Assembly: GCA_027886175.1 (NCBI GenBank)
Contig: JAJNNQ010000137.1
Span: 31,730,001-31,794,000, forward strand
Length of the DNA: 64,000 bases
Direction of reading: 5' to 3'
Source of the DNA: Phylloscopus collybita
Lineage: Eukaryota; Chordata; Aves; Passeriformes; Phylloscopidae
The translations under genes were made by a program, and so were the position numbers. The first letter of the stretch is position 1; every line of letters begins with the position of its first letter. The notes under the pieces are model-generated. The model had not been told where the DNA came from. It ran no database searches and was given only the letters and a program-made list of their open reading frames with translations. Positions 11,593-23,036 of the stretch are shown one piece after another.

Positions 11593-13210
11593 CCTTGAAA
11601 ATCATTCATCTGTTTATTGGCAGATGAACTGTCACTAGTATATAAGGTCTGGTGTTCTAGCACCACAGTAGTAAAGTTGTTTATCACTGTGTCTTGACTG
11701 CAATCTCACTTTCTTTTATAAACATTTATTGTCCATCCACTTTAGATTAGAACTCCAGAGTACACTTAGTGTTCAGTTCAGTGGAATACAGAAACCCTTT
11801 CTTCTTCTTGCCTAGAAACCATCAGTATGAAAATCCACGACTGATGTTTTCTTTTTCAGAACTAGATGATCAGAGTTGCTAGACAGTAAACCAGTAAAAA
11901 AATATTGTTTACAGGGGAGCTGTACCTACTGAGAATGTGGGAAAATGCATTTAATTGAAAAAAAACCACAAGATACGCAGACAATAACAACAATTAAAAA
12001 AAAAAGTTAATTAATGTCTTATTATTAAAGGGCAAGATTACATGAAAGCATCATCAAATGGCTTTTAATTATTGAAATGTAAGTATTTGGTGCTATCTGA
12101 TTTCTGTAGGAATATATTGTTTTTGAGTTTTGGAGGGATATTCTCTGAGTTTGGCACATCTACTCTTTACTGCATATAGTGGCAACGAATTGCTTGTGGA
12201 TATGTATGACCAGCTAATGGGCTCTATACTTTCCCTGGCTGTCCTCTACAAACAGATCCCTTCACCTCAGAACACATCCTGCACGACCAGCACTGCTGAA
12301 ATGGCTGGTATCCTTCAGGGACTTCAAATAAGATTTTTATGGGAGGAGAAAGTTGGGTCAGGGTGTTCTTCTCTGAGATACCAGGCTTTCACATGCTTTC
12401 TCCATTATCTGTGCCCAAGTTTTTTGTTTGTATACAACAAAAGTAGGGAGAAAGAAAAGCAGGGATAACAAGCAATCATTTATGCACTAATAAAGGTAAT
12501 TCATCTTTGCCATTTCTCTGCATATGCACCTAAATTTTCCATGGTACTGCATATTTTAAAGAGACAGATCTGTCAAGGTCAGCTTTTGCACGTATGCAGT
12601 TTTGATGCAGCTGGTTCCCTGGACTGCCTGGCAGCTTGTGTGTCTTGGTTTGCTGATGGAGGACAAAAGGACCTTTGCAGTATGGTAAAACCAGGACACA
12701 GAAATAAGCTGGTTAAGTTCTGTAGGCATTTGCTTACACGTGAGAAGCTCTCTGGTTGCTTATATGAACACAAGACACTTTTGCTTTACTGACATTTGCT
12801 GCTTCTGTAGCAACCCTAATTGCAACATCCCAAGTGGTTTGAACTGCCTAGTATATCAAATAGAATGTTTGAGAAAGTATAGAGATGTTCTAGTAAACAT
12901 ATTAGAATATAAAAAGCTGGTTGTCAAAGGATGGTTAATTTTCAATTCTAAAATAGCTGATTGCTTATAAGAATCAGTGAAACAGGTAGAATTGCCTGTC
13001 ACTAAGCATGCTCAGGTCTTTCTGTGTGCATCTGTATAGTTCTGTCAGTTTGGGGTTCCAAATTCCCTCATCTCAGAAACTAGATTGGGTTTAACTCTTT
13101 GACTGGGTGAAAGGAAAACAAGTACTTGTTTGCCAGCCAGGAAACCTAGGGCTGAGAATGGGCTGTGTCACACTTAATTCCCCTGGCCACAGAAAAAATA
13201 ATGGTCTCAG
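11593..13210. other. non-coding-looking interval with mixed composition
   Basis: Open frames at 12130-12468 (112 codons), 12541-12792 and 12740-12970 overlap each other or frames on the other strand, and no protein family is recognisable. The segment 12590-12790 is somewhat less AT-rich than its surroundings. A 58-base segment with LTR-like ends (12641-12698) lies inside it and was not accepted as an element. Confidence 0.45.
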
Positions 13211-13214
13211 TGAC

Positions 13215-13261
13215 TCAAATTAGACTTTGGACTAAGATTCTTAGACCAAAGTCTAATTTGA
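13215..13261. repeat. 22-bp inverted repeat with 3-base loop
   Basis: The left arm 13215-13236 and right arm 13240-13261 pair over 22 positions with a single A:A mismatch and a loop of only three bases (ATT). The outer 16 pairs are perfect, then the mismatch, then CTAAG/CTTAG. A second small palindrome, AGTCTA-AA-TAGACT, follows at about 13266-13279. The stem length is close to that of a microRNA precursor, but a three-base loop is unusually tight for Drosha/Dicer substrates. The origin could be a small palindromic element or an inverted duplication. Confidence 0.92.
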
Positions 13262-13289
13262 CTTGAGTCTAAATAGACTTGAGATAAGA

Positions 13290-13850
13290 GATAAGAGAAA
13301 TGAGAATCCCTAGACTCCATGGGATGTGCCCACCCAGCTGCAAGAATCTTCCCTAACAGAAACCCTGGAGTAAGACTCACATGCTTAATTACATATTTAT
13401 GTATCTTGTGAACACTGATAGAAGAAGAGCCACCAAAACTGGTATGTATATATACAATGCTAATGATCAGTGTCTTTCATATAATTTATGAAGACATTAG
13501 AGATTAATATCTTTGCAGTATTAAGTTCTTAATTCATACAGCTTAAGCCTGCTTCACTGTTTTAAGCAGGATTTTTGACAGTTAATATGCATTTACATAA
13601 ATATATATTTATTTGTTTATTTATATTAAACATAAAACACCTGAATGTGCTGTGTTCAGTAGACACATTAAAACCCCCATGCATCTGATTTAATATGTTT
13701 TAATTTCCTCTGACCTCAGGAATTTCCACAGTCATTCATCCTAGTCATAATTCATTTTAATCTTCCTTTTAAAGACTTATGAAATCAGCTTATTGTTACA
13801 TCATTTTTTTTTCTTTCAAATGCAGTCAAAATCTGATTCATATCTTCAAA
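13290..13850. other. AT-rich DNA, no gene seen
   Basis: TTTA/ATTT-type low complexity lies at about 13598-13630, and a T run lies at about 13804-13812 near the following CR1. Nothing else is recognisable. Confidence 0.5.
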
Positions 13851-14065
13851 TCATAGATTCATATAATATTCTCAACTGGAGGGGACCCATCAGGATCATT
13901 GAGTACAATTCCTGGCCCTGCACAGAAGAGCCAAGAGTCACACCATGTCCCCGAGAGTATTGTCCAAATGCTCCTTGAACTCTGTCAGGCTTGATGCTTC
14001 CTGGGGAACCTGTTCCAGGGCTCAACCACTCTCTCTGGCTGAAAATTTTTCTTCCTGATTTCGCT
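13851..14065 (-). mobile_element. CR1 LINE fragment, 3' end
   Basis: Reading on the minus strand, the element ends at the left with TCATAGATTC-like octamers. The sequence around 13878-13900 matches the GGGACCCATCAGGATCATTG block of a bird CR1 subfamily, and the CCTGGCCCTGCACAG and GCTCCTTGAACTCTGTCAGG blocks follow. This subfamily differs from the copy at 7350, so at least two CR1 lineages are present. Similarity fades after about 14065. Open frames at 13793-13978 (+) and 13846-14088 (-) are by-products. Confidence 0.85.
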
Positions 14066-15348
14066 AGACAACTCTCAAAGTCTTCCACTCCTAGAAAATT
14101 TTAAAATTTAAATTTAATGTGTGTAAAAAAGTTACTGCCAACAACACACCATGCCTCCCAGTGACAGCACCTATGCAGAAAGGGACCAAGAATATCTGTG
14201 ACTTTATCTACTCATACAAGTGCGAATTGTGTTGAAGGGTGGGCACAGACCCTTGCTGAGTGGGAACTGATGTGTCTTGGTTAACACAACTTTTTTCTCA
14301 TTTCCTTTTCCCTTTTTTTTTTGGTGGGGGGGCGGTGTGCTGGGCTGTTGCCTCCCTCTCATTAGAACAGGTTATTTTATGTCAGTTTTCCTCAGGAATC
14401 CTGTTTGACACAGACTAGTCAACTTAAACAACAAGAGCCTTTTTGCTTTTCTTCAGCTTTAGCTCACGGGAGGGAAGCAGGTTGGATATGCATGAGCAAA
14501 GATTTTGAAACTGAGCCAAAGGTGTCTGACTCTAATATTTTAATTTTTTTTGCAAAGACTTTTCAATGTAGCTGATGTGATGTCTATCACATCTTTATTA
14601 ATCATTCCACTGAAATTAACAGGCTAGAGTAAAGACTACAGTTAATGACACAAGTGTGATCTCATCTGAAAGGTTTTAAAGGAATGACCCATGTTCAGTG
14701 TTGTCATGGTTTCTGGAACCCACATGCATAGTTCTTGAACTCTGGTTGATACTGGAAACATTTCTCTAGGTGTGTAAGATTTCCTTGTGAAATTGTGAGC
14801 TTGAGATCCCATTTTAATATTTCCATTGAGCTGAAAATTCCAGAGATGGCAACACCAAAGACACTTGTGATCAGACATGGGGAGGTATGATTGCACTGAA
14901 AGGGGATGGAGGGAAACAAGAGAGCTACAGCTCCATCATCAGCACCCAAGTATGTCACACACACTCACCATGACGTGGCAGCTGCTGCCAATATTTAAAA
15001 AAATAAATCTGAAGATCATGTTTTCTTCTTGACCTATATTTTGAAAATACTTTTATAATAAGATTTATCTTTTTTAACAATAGAGAATGCTTTGGAAAAT
15101 CTAGACATTTGAGACTCCAAGAAAATAAATCATTTGATGTCTGATTGAATATTTCTATTAGTTTCCTTTCTACTTCCTTTCTCTATTGGATTTGGTTTTG
15201 GAAAGTTCTTTGTATGTTCTTGGGTTTGCCTAGATACAAAATGGAAAATAATTACTGAAATCCCAACACATGTTTACGTTTGTAAAGCTTTCCTGTTTTG
15301 GAGCCACTCCCTTAGTATCTTGTCTTTAATTTTGGCATTTGCACCTGC
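14066..15348. other. interval without recognisable gene
   Basis: A T run followed by a G run lies at 14312-14333. A TGTCTTGGTT string at 14273 resembles the start of a songbird LTR, but no matching 3' end was found. Open frames at 14642-14964 (-) overlap in two frames and show no domain. Confidence 0.45.
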
Positions 15349-15353
15349 CCTGG

Positions 15354-16185
15354 TGTCTTGGGTTATGGAAGGATTTATTGTGTATAGTAGAGTTTATTGA
15401 TTTAGGTATGATGCAGATGGTGATAGAGTAAGGGGTGGATAATATCTTGGGTTATGGAATGAAAAATGTGTATTCTATTTCATTTGTTAAAAGCAGTTGG
15501 CGAGATGTTTTTCTTTATCTCTTGTAACTCTGAGAGGAGGGGGGAAGATGTCTTCTGATAATGGGCCAACTGTTAAAACCGGGTGGGGCATTGTTTCTTA
15601 TCTCTTTCACCACCCATCCTTCTCCAGGGGGATATTTTCTGATAATGGGCCATTAAAGCTCACCAAGGACATGACACATTCCATCATCCCATTGTGAGAT
15701 GCTCCACCCAGTGGGGGGAGCCAACCATTCCTACCTGGATAAACACTGAGACACATGAACACAAGGTATGTGGTTCCACCAGATTCCCAGAGGAAGACTG
15801 GACCCTTCTTATCATCACTGGACCCTTTTTTCTCTCAGAATCATCTCTACTCCAACAGAACCACATCTGCCACTCCAGGAGGACTTACTTTTGGACTGCT
15901 TCCAACACCCTGACCAACAGGGTTTCAGGTTGTAGCTCTGACTCTGTCAGGGTTTTCTAAGATTTGTTTGTTTGTTTGTTTGTTTGTTTGTTTGTTTGTT
16001 TTATTACTACATTTGTATTGTTAATCTTCCTAGTAAAGAACTGTTATTCCCATTCCCAAATCTTTGCCTGAAAGCCCTTAATTGCAAAATTATAATAAAT
16101 TGGAGGGGGTGAGGGGTTTACATTCTCCATTCTAAAGGAAACTCCTGCTTTCCCTGGTGGATACCTGTCTTTCCAAACCAAGACA
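15354..16185 (+). mobile_element. solo LTR of an endogenous retrovirus
   Basis: The element starts TGTCTTGGGTT at 15354 and ends AACCAAGACA at 16185, giving TG...CA ends inside a near-perfect inverted terminal repeat. It is flanked by CCTGG (15349-15353) and TCTGG (16186-16190), a 4- or 5-base target-site duplication with at most one change. The length, about 830 bases, and the 3' part (the GCCTGAAAGCCCTTAATTGC region and an AATAAA near 16094) fit songbird ERV LTRs as I remember them. No gag, pol or env lies next to it, so it is a solo LTR left by recombination between two LTRs. It carries internal short duplications and a (TTTG)n array. The TSD length points to a class III (ERVL-like) or class I element, not to a 6-base class II one. 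Open frames at 15497-15697, 15684-15866 and 15694-15960 lie inside it and are not genes. Confidence 0.88.
15963..16003. repeat. (TTTG)n microsatellite inside the LTR
   Basis: About ten TTTG units form an uninterrupted array within the LTR. Its purity suggests ongoing length change, which could make the locus polymorphic. Confidence 0.93.
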
Positions 16186-19100
16186 TCTGGTATTGTTATG
16201 AAATATTTATGAATCAGAAAACTTTTTTGCAAGACACAAGGTGATGTAGACCTGTATGACAACACAAGGAATCTGCAAGAGGCTGCAATACTTAAAAGCT
16301 CCCAGTAATCATAATGAAATCAGGTGTATAAAATCTAATCATAGTCCACTTGGTCACCAGTACAGTAGTTTCTAAATAATACAACACAAGATAAATTCTT
16401 TGGCTGAGATAGAGAATAACTGAAGAAACAGCCTGTGAATGTTGGCTTAATACTGTTAATATTGGGTTGTTGCACAATGATACTACTTCAATCAGTTCTA
16501 TTTTCAAAAAGTGACATTTCACTACTGACATTAAACAAGCAATAAATCTATTTTCTGTTTCTGAAAATATTGACCAAAAATATTTAAATAAGTTTGGAAC
16601 TTTTTTGTTCTTTCCTATTGTATTTTATTGTATTTCACAATTATTTAATCTTAGTATTTTAAATTAATATACCATTAAAAGATGTGGTTGTCTAAAAAAG
16701 CCATATAATATGATAGAATCAATTTTGAATATTCACTGTTAATCTTATTGCAGTTTCTTTGGTAATTAGAAGCTCACACTGTCAGTGAACACAGTCTAGA
16801 TTATTATTTTAGTTGCAATAATTGCTATTACAAAATACTCTGCTTTCATTTCAGAGATATTTATTTTTTTAAAATGAATTTATACCTCTGAAAATGGTAT
16901 ATGTGTTTGAATGATTTAAAAAATCTAAACAAAGTAGGTTCATAGCTGTGTCTTTAAAACACATCCAATATATTATTTATTACCTCATAAGTGACATGTA
17001 GCAATTTACATTTTGGTTACATTCTGTAGTCTTCATCTTCTTTCACTACTCTTAAATGTACCTAGTAATACTAAATTTTTGATTCTTACCCAGAAATTTA
17101 CAAGCAAAGTGGTAGTGTAATACAGAAATGCCTGTAGAATTCTTTTAGTGAGTCATAAAACTCAAATACTTCAGACAATGGGATTCTATTTTATAGTGAA
17201 ATCAACATGATGGAGCCTTCAGAAAAACAATTTCTGTGAATAAGTGAATGAAGAACTACTTGAGTCTAATTTAGGTATATCCATGATAATGATAACCAAG
17301 GAAAATTAGATTATGTTTAGAGCAAATTTGGATTGCAAAAAAATTTTCCATAACATAGAGGAAAGGAAAACTCTAGGTGATATTCTTCAAAAAACAAAGG
17401 GCCCTTTCCAATGAAAAAATAGAATACCAGGACACATAGAGACCTAAACAGGAGGCAGCAATTCAGAAAACTGAGTCATCTCTTTCTACTTGGGACCTTG
17501 CTTAAAAGTGGTAGTATTCATAAAGTCTCTTAATTCCAGTCCTTGGTCCAGGCATTGTCTCTTTCAGAAGGACAAAGAAAACAGTGTCAATAGACGCACA
17601 AAGATATACATTTTATTGTGAAGTTTAAAGAGCGTTATTTAAAAAGCAAGAGAGAAAAATTTTCCACTGAAAAACTTATTTAATCTAAGAGCTGAATCAT
17701 GTTTTGGTGTGTACTTTTTTAATTATGGAAAACTTAGAACTATAATGTTGCTTATTTAGCTGCTAACTGAGTTAAGCTGGTGCAATCAATCAGAATTTCT
17801 GTGCCAAAATCTTCCTTATTGATTGCAAAAAAAGCCTTTCTAGACCATAGTGTGTTGAAGAGTTTTTAGATTTGGCACAATGAGGCTGGACAGCAATCTG
17901 GTTGTCTTTTGACAAAACTGGGCAGTAGTATCTTGCATAATGAGAAATTCTCTAGGAATAGACACGAGGGAAATACCCACATTAATGTATCATGCATCCT
18001 TTTTATTATTTTTGCAATACATACATATTGTTTGTGATTAAGCATTTAGACAACATCTAAAATCAATAAACATTTTCATTACAATCTTGACTCCAATACA
18101 ACATGTGGAAGAGAGCAAATTCTTGACTACTGCTTCTTTTCAGGTGGACCATCAATGGTTGGCTGTTCTTTAATTCTAAACTTTATCTTGCTAAGTTTTC
18201 TTATTATTCTTGGAATAATATTCACTGCTTTACATAGACACTCGGAACGTTTTGTCCTCCAGAGAACAATAAGTAACTTAAGCAGTCTTCTTGCTCTGAA
18301 ATTAAACCCTTTTGCTTATCACAATTGTAAAAGAAAGAGTATTTGTCTGTGGGCAGGCAAAAAGAGGTAAAAAAACTAATCTGATCCTCATATTCTAATT
18401 ATGGGGGAGAATTCTGCTGGTTGTATTTTATGGTTTCATTATAATTCAGCAGTTTTGAAAGAAAATTAAAATATTTGATCAGAATACAACTTTCACATAG
18501 AATCTTCAGGAAGACAAGTTTTGCCCTTGGACAGCTTTAACACTATTTCATAAAGACTGAACAACTATTGATCTGCTTTTCTATAATTGTTTAATTGTCA
18601 GTTTTCCTAAAGTTGCTGTCTTCCTAACCTGCTTTAATATTGCTGATTTTTTTAAAATATGTGTATTTGATTTAAACAGTCTTTCTTTTGCTGAGAGTCC
18701 ACTGCCACCTTAGTGAAGTTGTCTGAATCCAGGTTACATTTAGCTACTTTTTGGGTGGCATTGTTCTTTGCCAAAGATTGGACTGTGTGATCATTTTATC
18801 TCACAGGGATTATATTTGATCTCTTAAGAGGTCAGAGGCCATCACCCCACACTTCTCATAAAAGCCTCTGCTTAATACCATGTCCCAATAAACTCTGACG
18901 TGTACAGTTGATTTCTTTAACAAACTCAGTGGTAAATTCGAGGGGAGGAACACCAATCTGACTCATCAGGTGGCCTTGGTATTTTATGCATTGTATCCTC
19001 TGACATGAGTATATAGAATAAGCCTTATTTGAATGACACAGGAAGCTGTTTTGCCCCATGTACCTTATCTACTGATGCAGCATGCTCAGTTAGCACAGAG

Positions 19101-19470
19101 AATGCCATTGTAAAATGCCGCCTTCTCATGGATTTCACTGGCAGCTGCACACTAAAGCAGACTGAGCACCTGAATGACCACAAAGCGGGTATCCCATGTG
19201 CAGCACATTACAGAGATCTAATCCAAGCACTGCATAAATAAAGAATTCTGTAACCCTGTCCAAAAATAAATTGCTGTAGCCTCTCTTAAAATACCACATG
19301 TATCCACTGGGGAAGTCAATTTAATGCAATGTAGCTGTAGCTTATTAACTCCTCTATATTCCAAGCAGTGATTATCTTTATGAGGTTTAAATGAATGTGC
19401 TACAGAGTTGGACTGAATAAAGTACAAAGATCATTTAGGTTCAGAATGAGTGCAGGCAACTCTGAAAGTG
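16186..19470. other. AT-rich DNA without recognisable gene
   Basis: I find no repeat family or exon. Short open frames (16292-16531, 18155-18370, 18856-19059, 19029-19241) lack recognisable domains. The stretch 18830-19250 is less AT-rich than its flanks, but its origin is unknown. Confidence 0.5.
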
Positions 19471-19474
19471 TTTA

Positions 19475-20025
19475 AGGATGTCGTTAGATCATGCAGAAAG
19501 AAAATTTGAGAGGCAAAAGCTCAATTAGAACTTAACCTGGCCACTTCTGTAAAGGATAATAAAAAAATATTTCTATAAATACATTAATGGCAAAAGGAGG
19601 GGCAAGGAAAATGTCCATTCTCTATTGGACATGGAGGAGAATATAGTTACTGAAGATGAAGAAAAGGCTGAGTTATTTAACACCTTCTTTGCCTCAGTTG
19701 TCTTAACAGTAAGACAGGTCGTCCTCATGACAACTCACCTCCTGAGCTGGTAGACAGGGACAGGGAGCAGAATAGGCCCTGTATCCAGGAGGAAGCTGTT
19801 AGTGACCTGCTGAGCCACTTGGATGCTCACAAGTCTATGGGACTAGATGTGTCCTACAGTGATGCAGGAGTAGCCAGAACAGCTCGCCAAGCCACTGTCC
19901 ATCATTTGTCAGTCACTCCTGGCTTACTGGGGAGATCCCAGATGACTGGAAGAGGGCCAGTGTGATGCCCATCCATAGGAGGGGCCAGAAGCAGAATCCA
20001 GGAAAGTCCTGTCTATCTTTAATTG
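19475..20025 (+). mobile_element. CR1 LINE fragment, ORF2 internal part
   Basis: The sequence from GTTAGATCATGCAG at about 19483 through the GTCTATGGGACTAGATG block (19836-19852), GGGGAGATCCCAG (19929-19941) and GTGATGCCCATC (19961-19972) matches the CR1 ORF2 region. That region joins the endonuclease and reverse-transcriptase domains. The frame is broken by indels and stops, so this is a dead fragment. Unlike most copies here it lacks the 3' end, implying later deletion or interruption after about 20025. Confidence 0.85.
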
Positions 20026-21420
20026 ATAAAATGTCAGCACGTTGGAAATTCTAACTCCTGTTTAATTATACTCCTAGGAGAGAAGTGACAGCATAAGAGG
20101 TATTTATTTAGACTGGCTTTACAGATGTTCTGTGGTTTTGCTTCTATGTGAACCAAATATTTGGAGATAACACCAAGAAGACCACAACTCAAAGCTGAAG
20201 TGCAAAGAGTAGATTTATTTCATTATATCTCTGGCTTGAGGATTCTAGAATAAAACAAATGGAAGCACATATCCTGATAAGTTTATTTTAGCAGAAGCAA
20301 AAAGTAGCAAGGCCTGAGTCCTGTGTTAAATATAAAAGGGGGCCTGGAGCACACACAAGTCTTTACCAGGCTGTGTTTTACAATCTCTGAACTTATCTCC
20401 CTTTCTCCACTTACAAAGAAGCCTCAAGTCTCTGTGAGGAATGCTTTAAAATTTTTCACAACATTCTGTTATCTGGTGAGAGAGCTTCATTTCTTTAGTA
20501 GACAGAAAACAACCCAAAGCCAACACAAATACATGAAGTCTCTCACACTATCTTCCAACATCACTCGGGTGCAAGGTTGGTCTCTGAGCAAAATCAATTC
20601 TAAAACCAGCTTACTTTTCTCTCTCCTCAACAATCTTCTGGTTTCTTTTCTTTATTCTCTGCTTAGTTTTTTTAATCTATGACACTGCAAAGCACAAAAA
20701 CAAGTTACAGCAATAGAAAAGATAATGGAAAATATTGTTCTCCATGGGTACATAATTGTGCCAATGAGCAGAAGTGTATCTGTGCATTTCCACAGAAGGA
20801 CTGGTAACCGAATACTCTGAGCTTTGTTGAACATATATCTGCTTAACCAGAAGGAATGAACTAATGATCCAGTCAGTCTTGGGTGCCTGAAAATTTCCTA
20901 AGAGCCCCAAAAGAAACATCCATGGCTTTTTAACCAACTCCTGGTTGAAAGTGAGCTGTGCTTTGCACCTTAAGTAAAATGTCAGTTGAGCACTTGGAGT
21001 TACACAATTGGATGAATGCTGAAGACATGCAAGTAGTGATTGCACTCTTTCTGTGCCTTGAAGAGTGGTCTATAAAATCTTCTTTTAAATGTATTTCTGT
21101 TTAAAGAACAGCTAAGGGAGGAATATTGTATAAAATTACCTGTGAACAGCATGTAGTGAGAAAAATATTTGTTAAAAAAGGGTAGGCTTTTTTACCAGAA
21201 AGGATTCCAACACACATTTTCTATACCCTCTTTTTGGTTTTGCTTTTTTTCCTCATGCTGCAATCTGTAGTTGTTCCCAAGACCATCCCCTGCTCTGACT
21301 GAAGAAGGTCCTGTCTCAGAAGATCATCTTAACTCTTTTACAACAACCATTCAACCCAGTCTGTGGCCTCCTCCTTCAGATGGTCAATGAGTCCTAGACC
21401 GTATGGCCAGCACATGCAGC
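20026..21420. other. interval without recognisable gene
   Basis: Open frames at 20323-20682 (+) and 20677-21045 (-) have 119 and 122 codons but no domain I know, and composition does not change across them. They may be chance frames. No repeat family was recognised. Confidence 0.45.
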
Positions 21421-21424
21421 CACA

Positions 21425-21545
21425 AATCACAGAATCACAGAATGGCCTGGACTAGAAGAGACCTTAAACATCATTTATTTCTGACCTTGCTGATGTGTAG
21501 CACCTTTTAACAGACCAGTTTTCTCAGAGCCCCATCCAATTCTGT
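21425..21545 (-). mobile_element. CR1 LINE fragment, short 3' end
   Basis: Two octamer copies (AATCACAG, AATCACAG) begin the reverse-complement 3' end. They are followed by the AATGGCCTGGACTAGAAGAG block and, further right, CAGACCAGTT and CAGAGCCCCATCCAA, all CR1 3'-region landmarks. The stretch between has a deletion relative to the usual order. This is a third CR1 3'-end type, distinct from those at 7350 and 13851, and the same type as the plus-strand copy at 26388. Confidence 0.82.
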
Positions 21546-23001
21546 CATGTACAGAGAGAAAAAAAAAAAAAGTCAGAAGAAATGCAAAAATGAGGACCAA
21601 GAAACTATTAAATTTATATTTGAAAGAGTATATTTGAAAGTTCCACTCTTTTCCACCCTTGTGTGCATCATCTTTTGTGCACATACAGTTATGCTTATTT
21701 TAAATTGCTCTTAAAAGGAATGAACTGACATTACAAGAAAGAGCAGCTCTTGCCAGCCCTATTCAGGATTTGTGGTGGTTTATGTGATATATTACACAAA
21801 AATCATAGCAAGATTAGCAAGATTCTCTCCATGTGCATCTTAATTGATAAGAAAGGCAATGACAAATAGGTACTTGGTAAGACATAACAGTCTCAAGATC
21901 AATTCAGACTGGCTGATAAACAGAACTCCAGTTCTATATTCTTTATATGTGACTATTTTATATCCAGAAATACTCTAAATCGTTCAACAAACAGTTTAGA
22001 TCTCAGCACACTCTTATGCAAAGCACACTGTGCATAGAGGCAGAATTGTAATGAAAAGTCTCTGTTATGCTTTCTTGACCAAAATGGATTCATTAAACAT
22101 CAACAGTGAGTTCTGCCAATAGCTTTCACTGTTCTGTAATCCAATCACATGGGCACTGGCTTCAGTTTTCTTGGATTTTGCCAAATGATAGCTCACCAAA
22201 TGTTAGATATGTTTCTGGGGAACTGAGAAAAGAGTATATTATTGTTGGGATATCTCAATAAATGTTTCAGGGAACCTCTGTAATCTGAGATAAGGTGAAG
22301 CATCCAAATGCATATTTTCAAAAACCTCAGAGAATAATTGAGCACATAAAATGGGAAAAATCAAGAAAAAAAAATCCTCAATCCTTATTTTAACCCTCCT
22401 AGATTTAGTGCACAGGACAGACTAATAAAATGTCCCTTCATGGGGAATGAACTTCTAGACTTTTTACAGTATAGGGTGTGTAACCTTATAGGTGTTTCCC
22501 TTTTCTAAACTGCATTTAGGTTTTCATTTATCCAAATCTGAGCCAGGCACTCTGCACTCTGGTAAGAAATCATTAATTTTCTACCTATATTATTTAAGGC
22601 CCATGAATAGTTGCTCTTCAGCAGATACTCAGCAGACTTTCAGCATGATCTTCTGTTAGCAAGGTCTGAATGTCTTGCTGCCTTTCTGGATACACCCAAA
22701 CTGGACCTCTGTGATGCTGACAGGACAAACACATATCAATCATATTATTCATTTCTTGCTGTTATGTATCAGGAATATCAGTAGAGAAGGAAAGAATGTA
22801 GAGAAGGCAGATTTAGAAACCCAAAGAATGTATTTCAAAATAAAAAGAATCTTCACAAAATGATGACAAAAAAAATTAAACAACACAAAAAGTGCAAACA
22901 ACCAATCACAAAATCTTATAGTAGGATGTATAAGATCTATTCCATAAATTTCATAATGGCTGAAATTCCTAAATCATTATAATATTGTTTGTCTTTATGT
23001 G
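21546..23001. other. AT-rich DNA without recognisable gene
   Basis: A short A run at about 21558-21571 follows the CR1 fragment. Nothing else is recognised; the open frame at 22675-22863 is short and lysine-rich. Confidence 0.5.
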
Positions 23002-23036
23002 TTAATATGCTGGGTATTAATATGCTGGATATTAAT
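23002..23036. repeat. 15-base tandem repeat, 2.3 copies
   Basis: TTAATATGCTGGGTA (23002-23016) is followed directly by TTAATATGCTGGATA (23017-23031) and a partial third copy. One base differs between the two full copies. Confidence 0.88.

Noticed and set aside
11335..11687. Phenylalanine- or lysine-rich open frames
   Set aside because: Created by the T-rich tract.
12130..12468. 112-codon frame considered as a possible exon
   Set aside because: No recognisable protein family and overlapping neighbouring frames; cannot be supported without transcript data.
12641..12698. 58-base segment with TGTCTTGGTTT...AAACCAGGACA ends, like a miniature LTR
   Set aside because: Far too short for an LTR, no target-site duplication (flanks TTGTG and CAGAA differ), so probably chance.
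14273..14400. TGTCTTGGTT resembling an LTR start
   Set aside because: No continuing similarity, no 3' end and no target-site duplication found.
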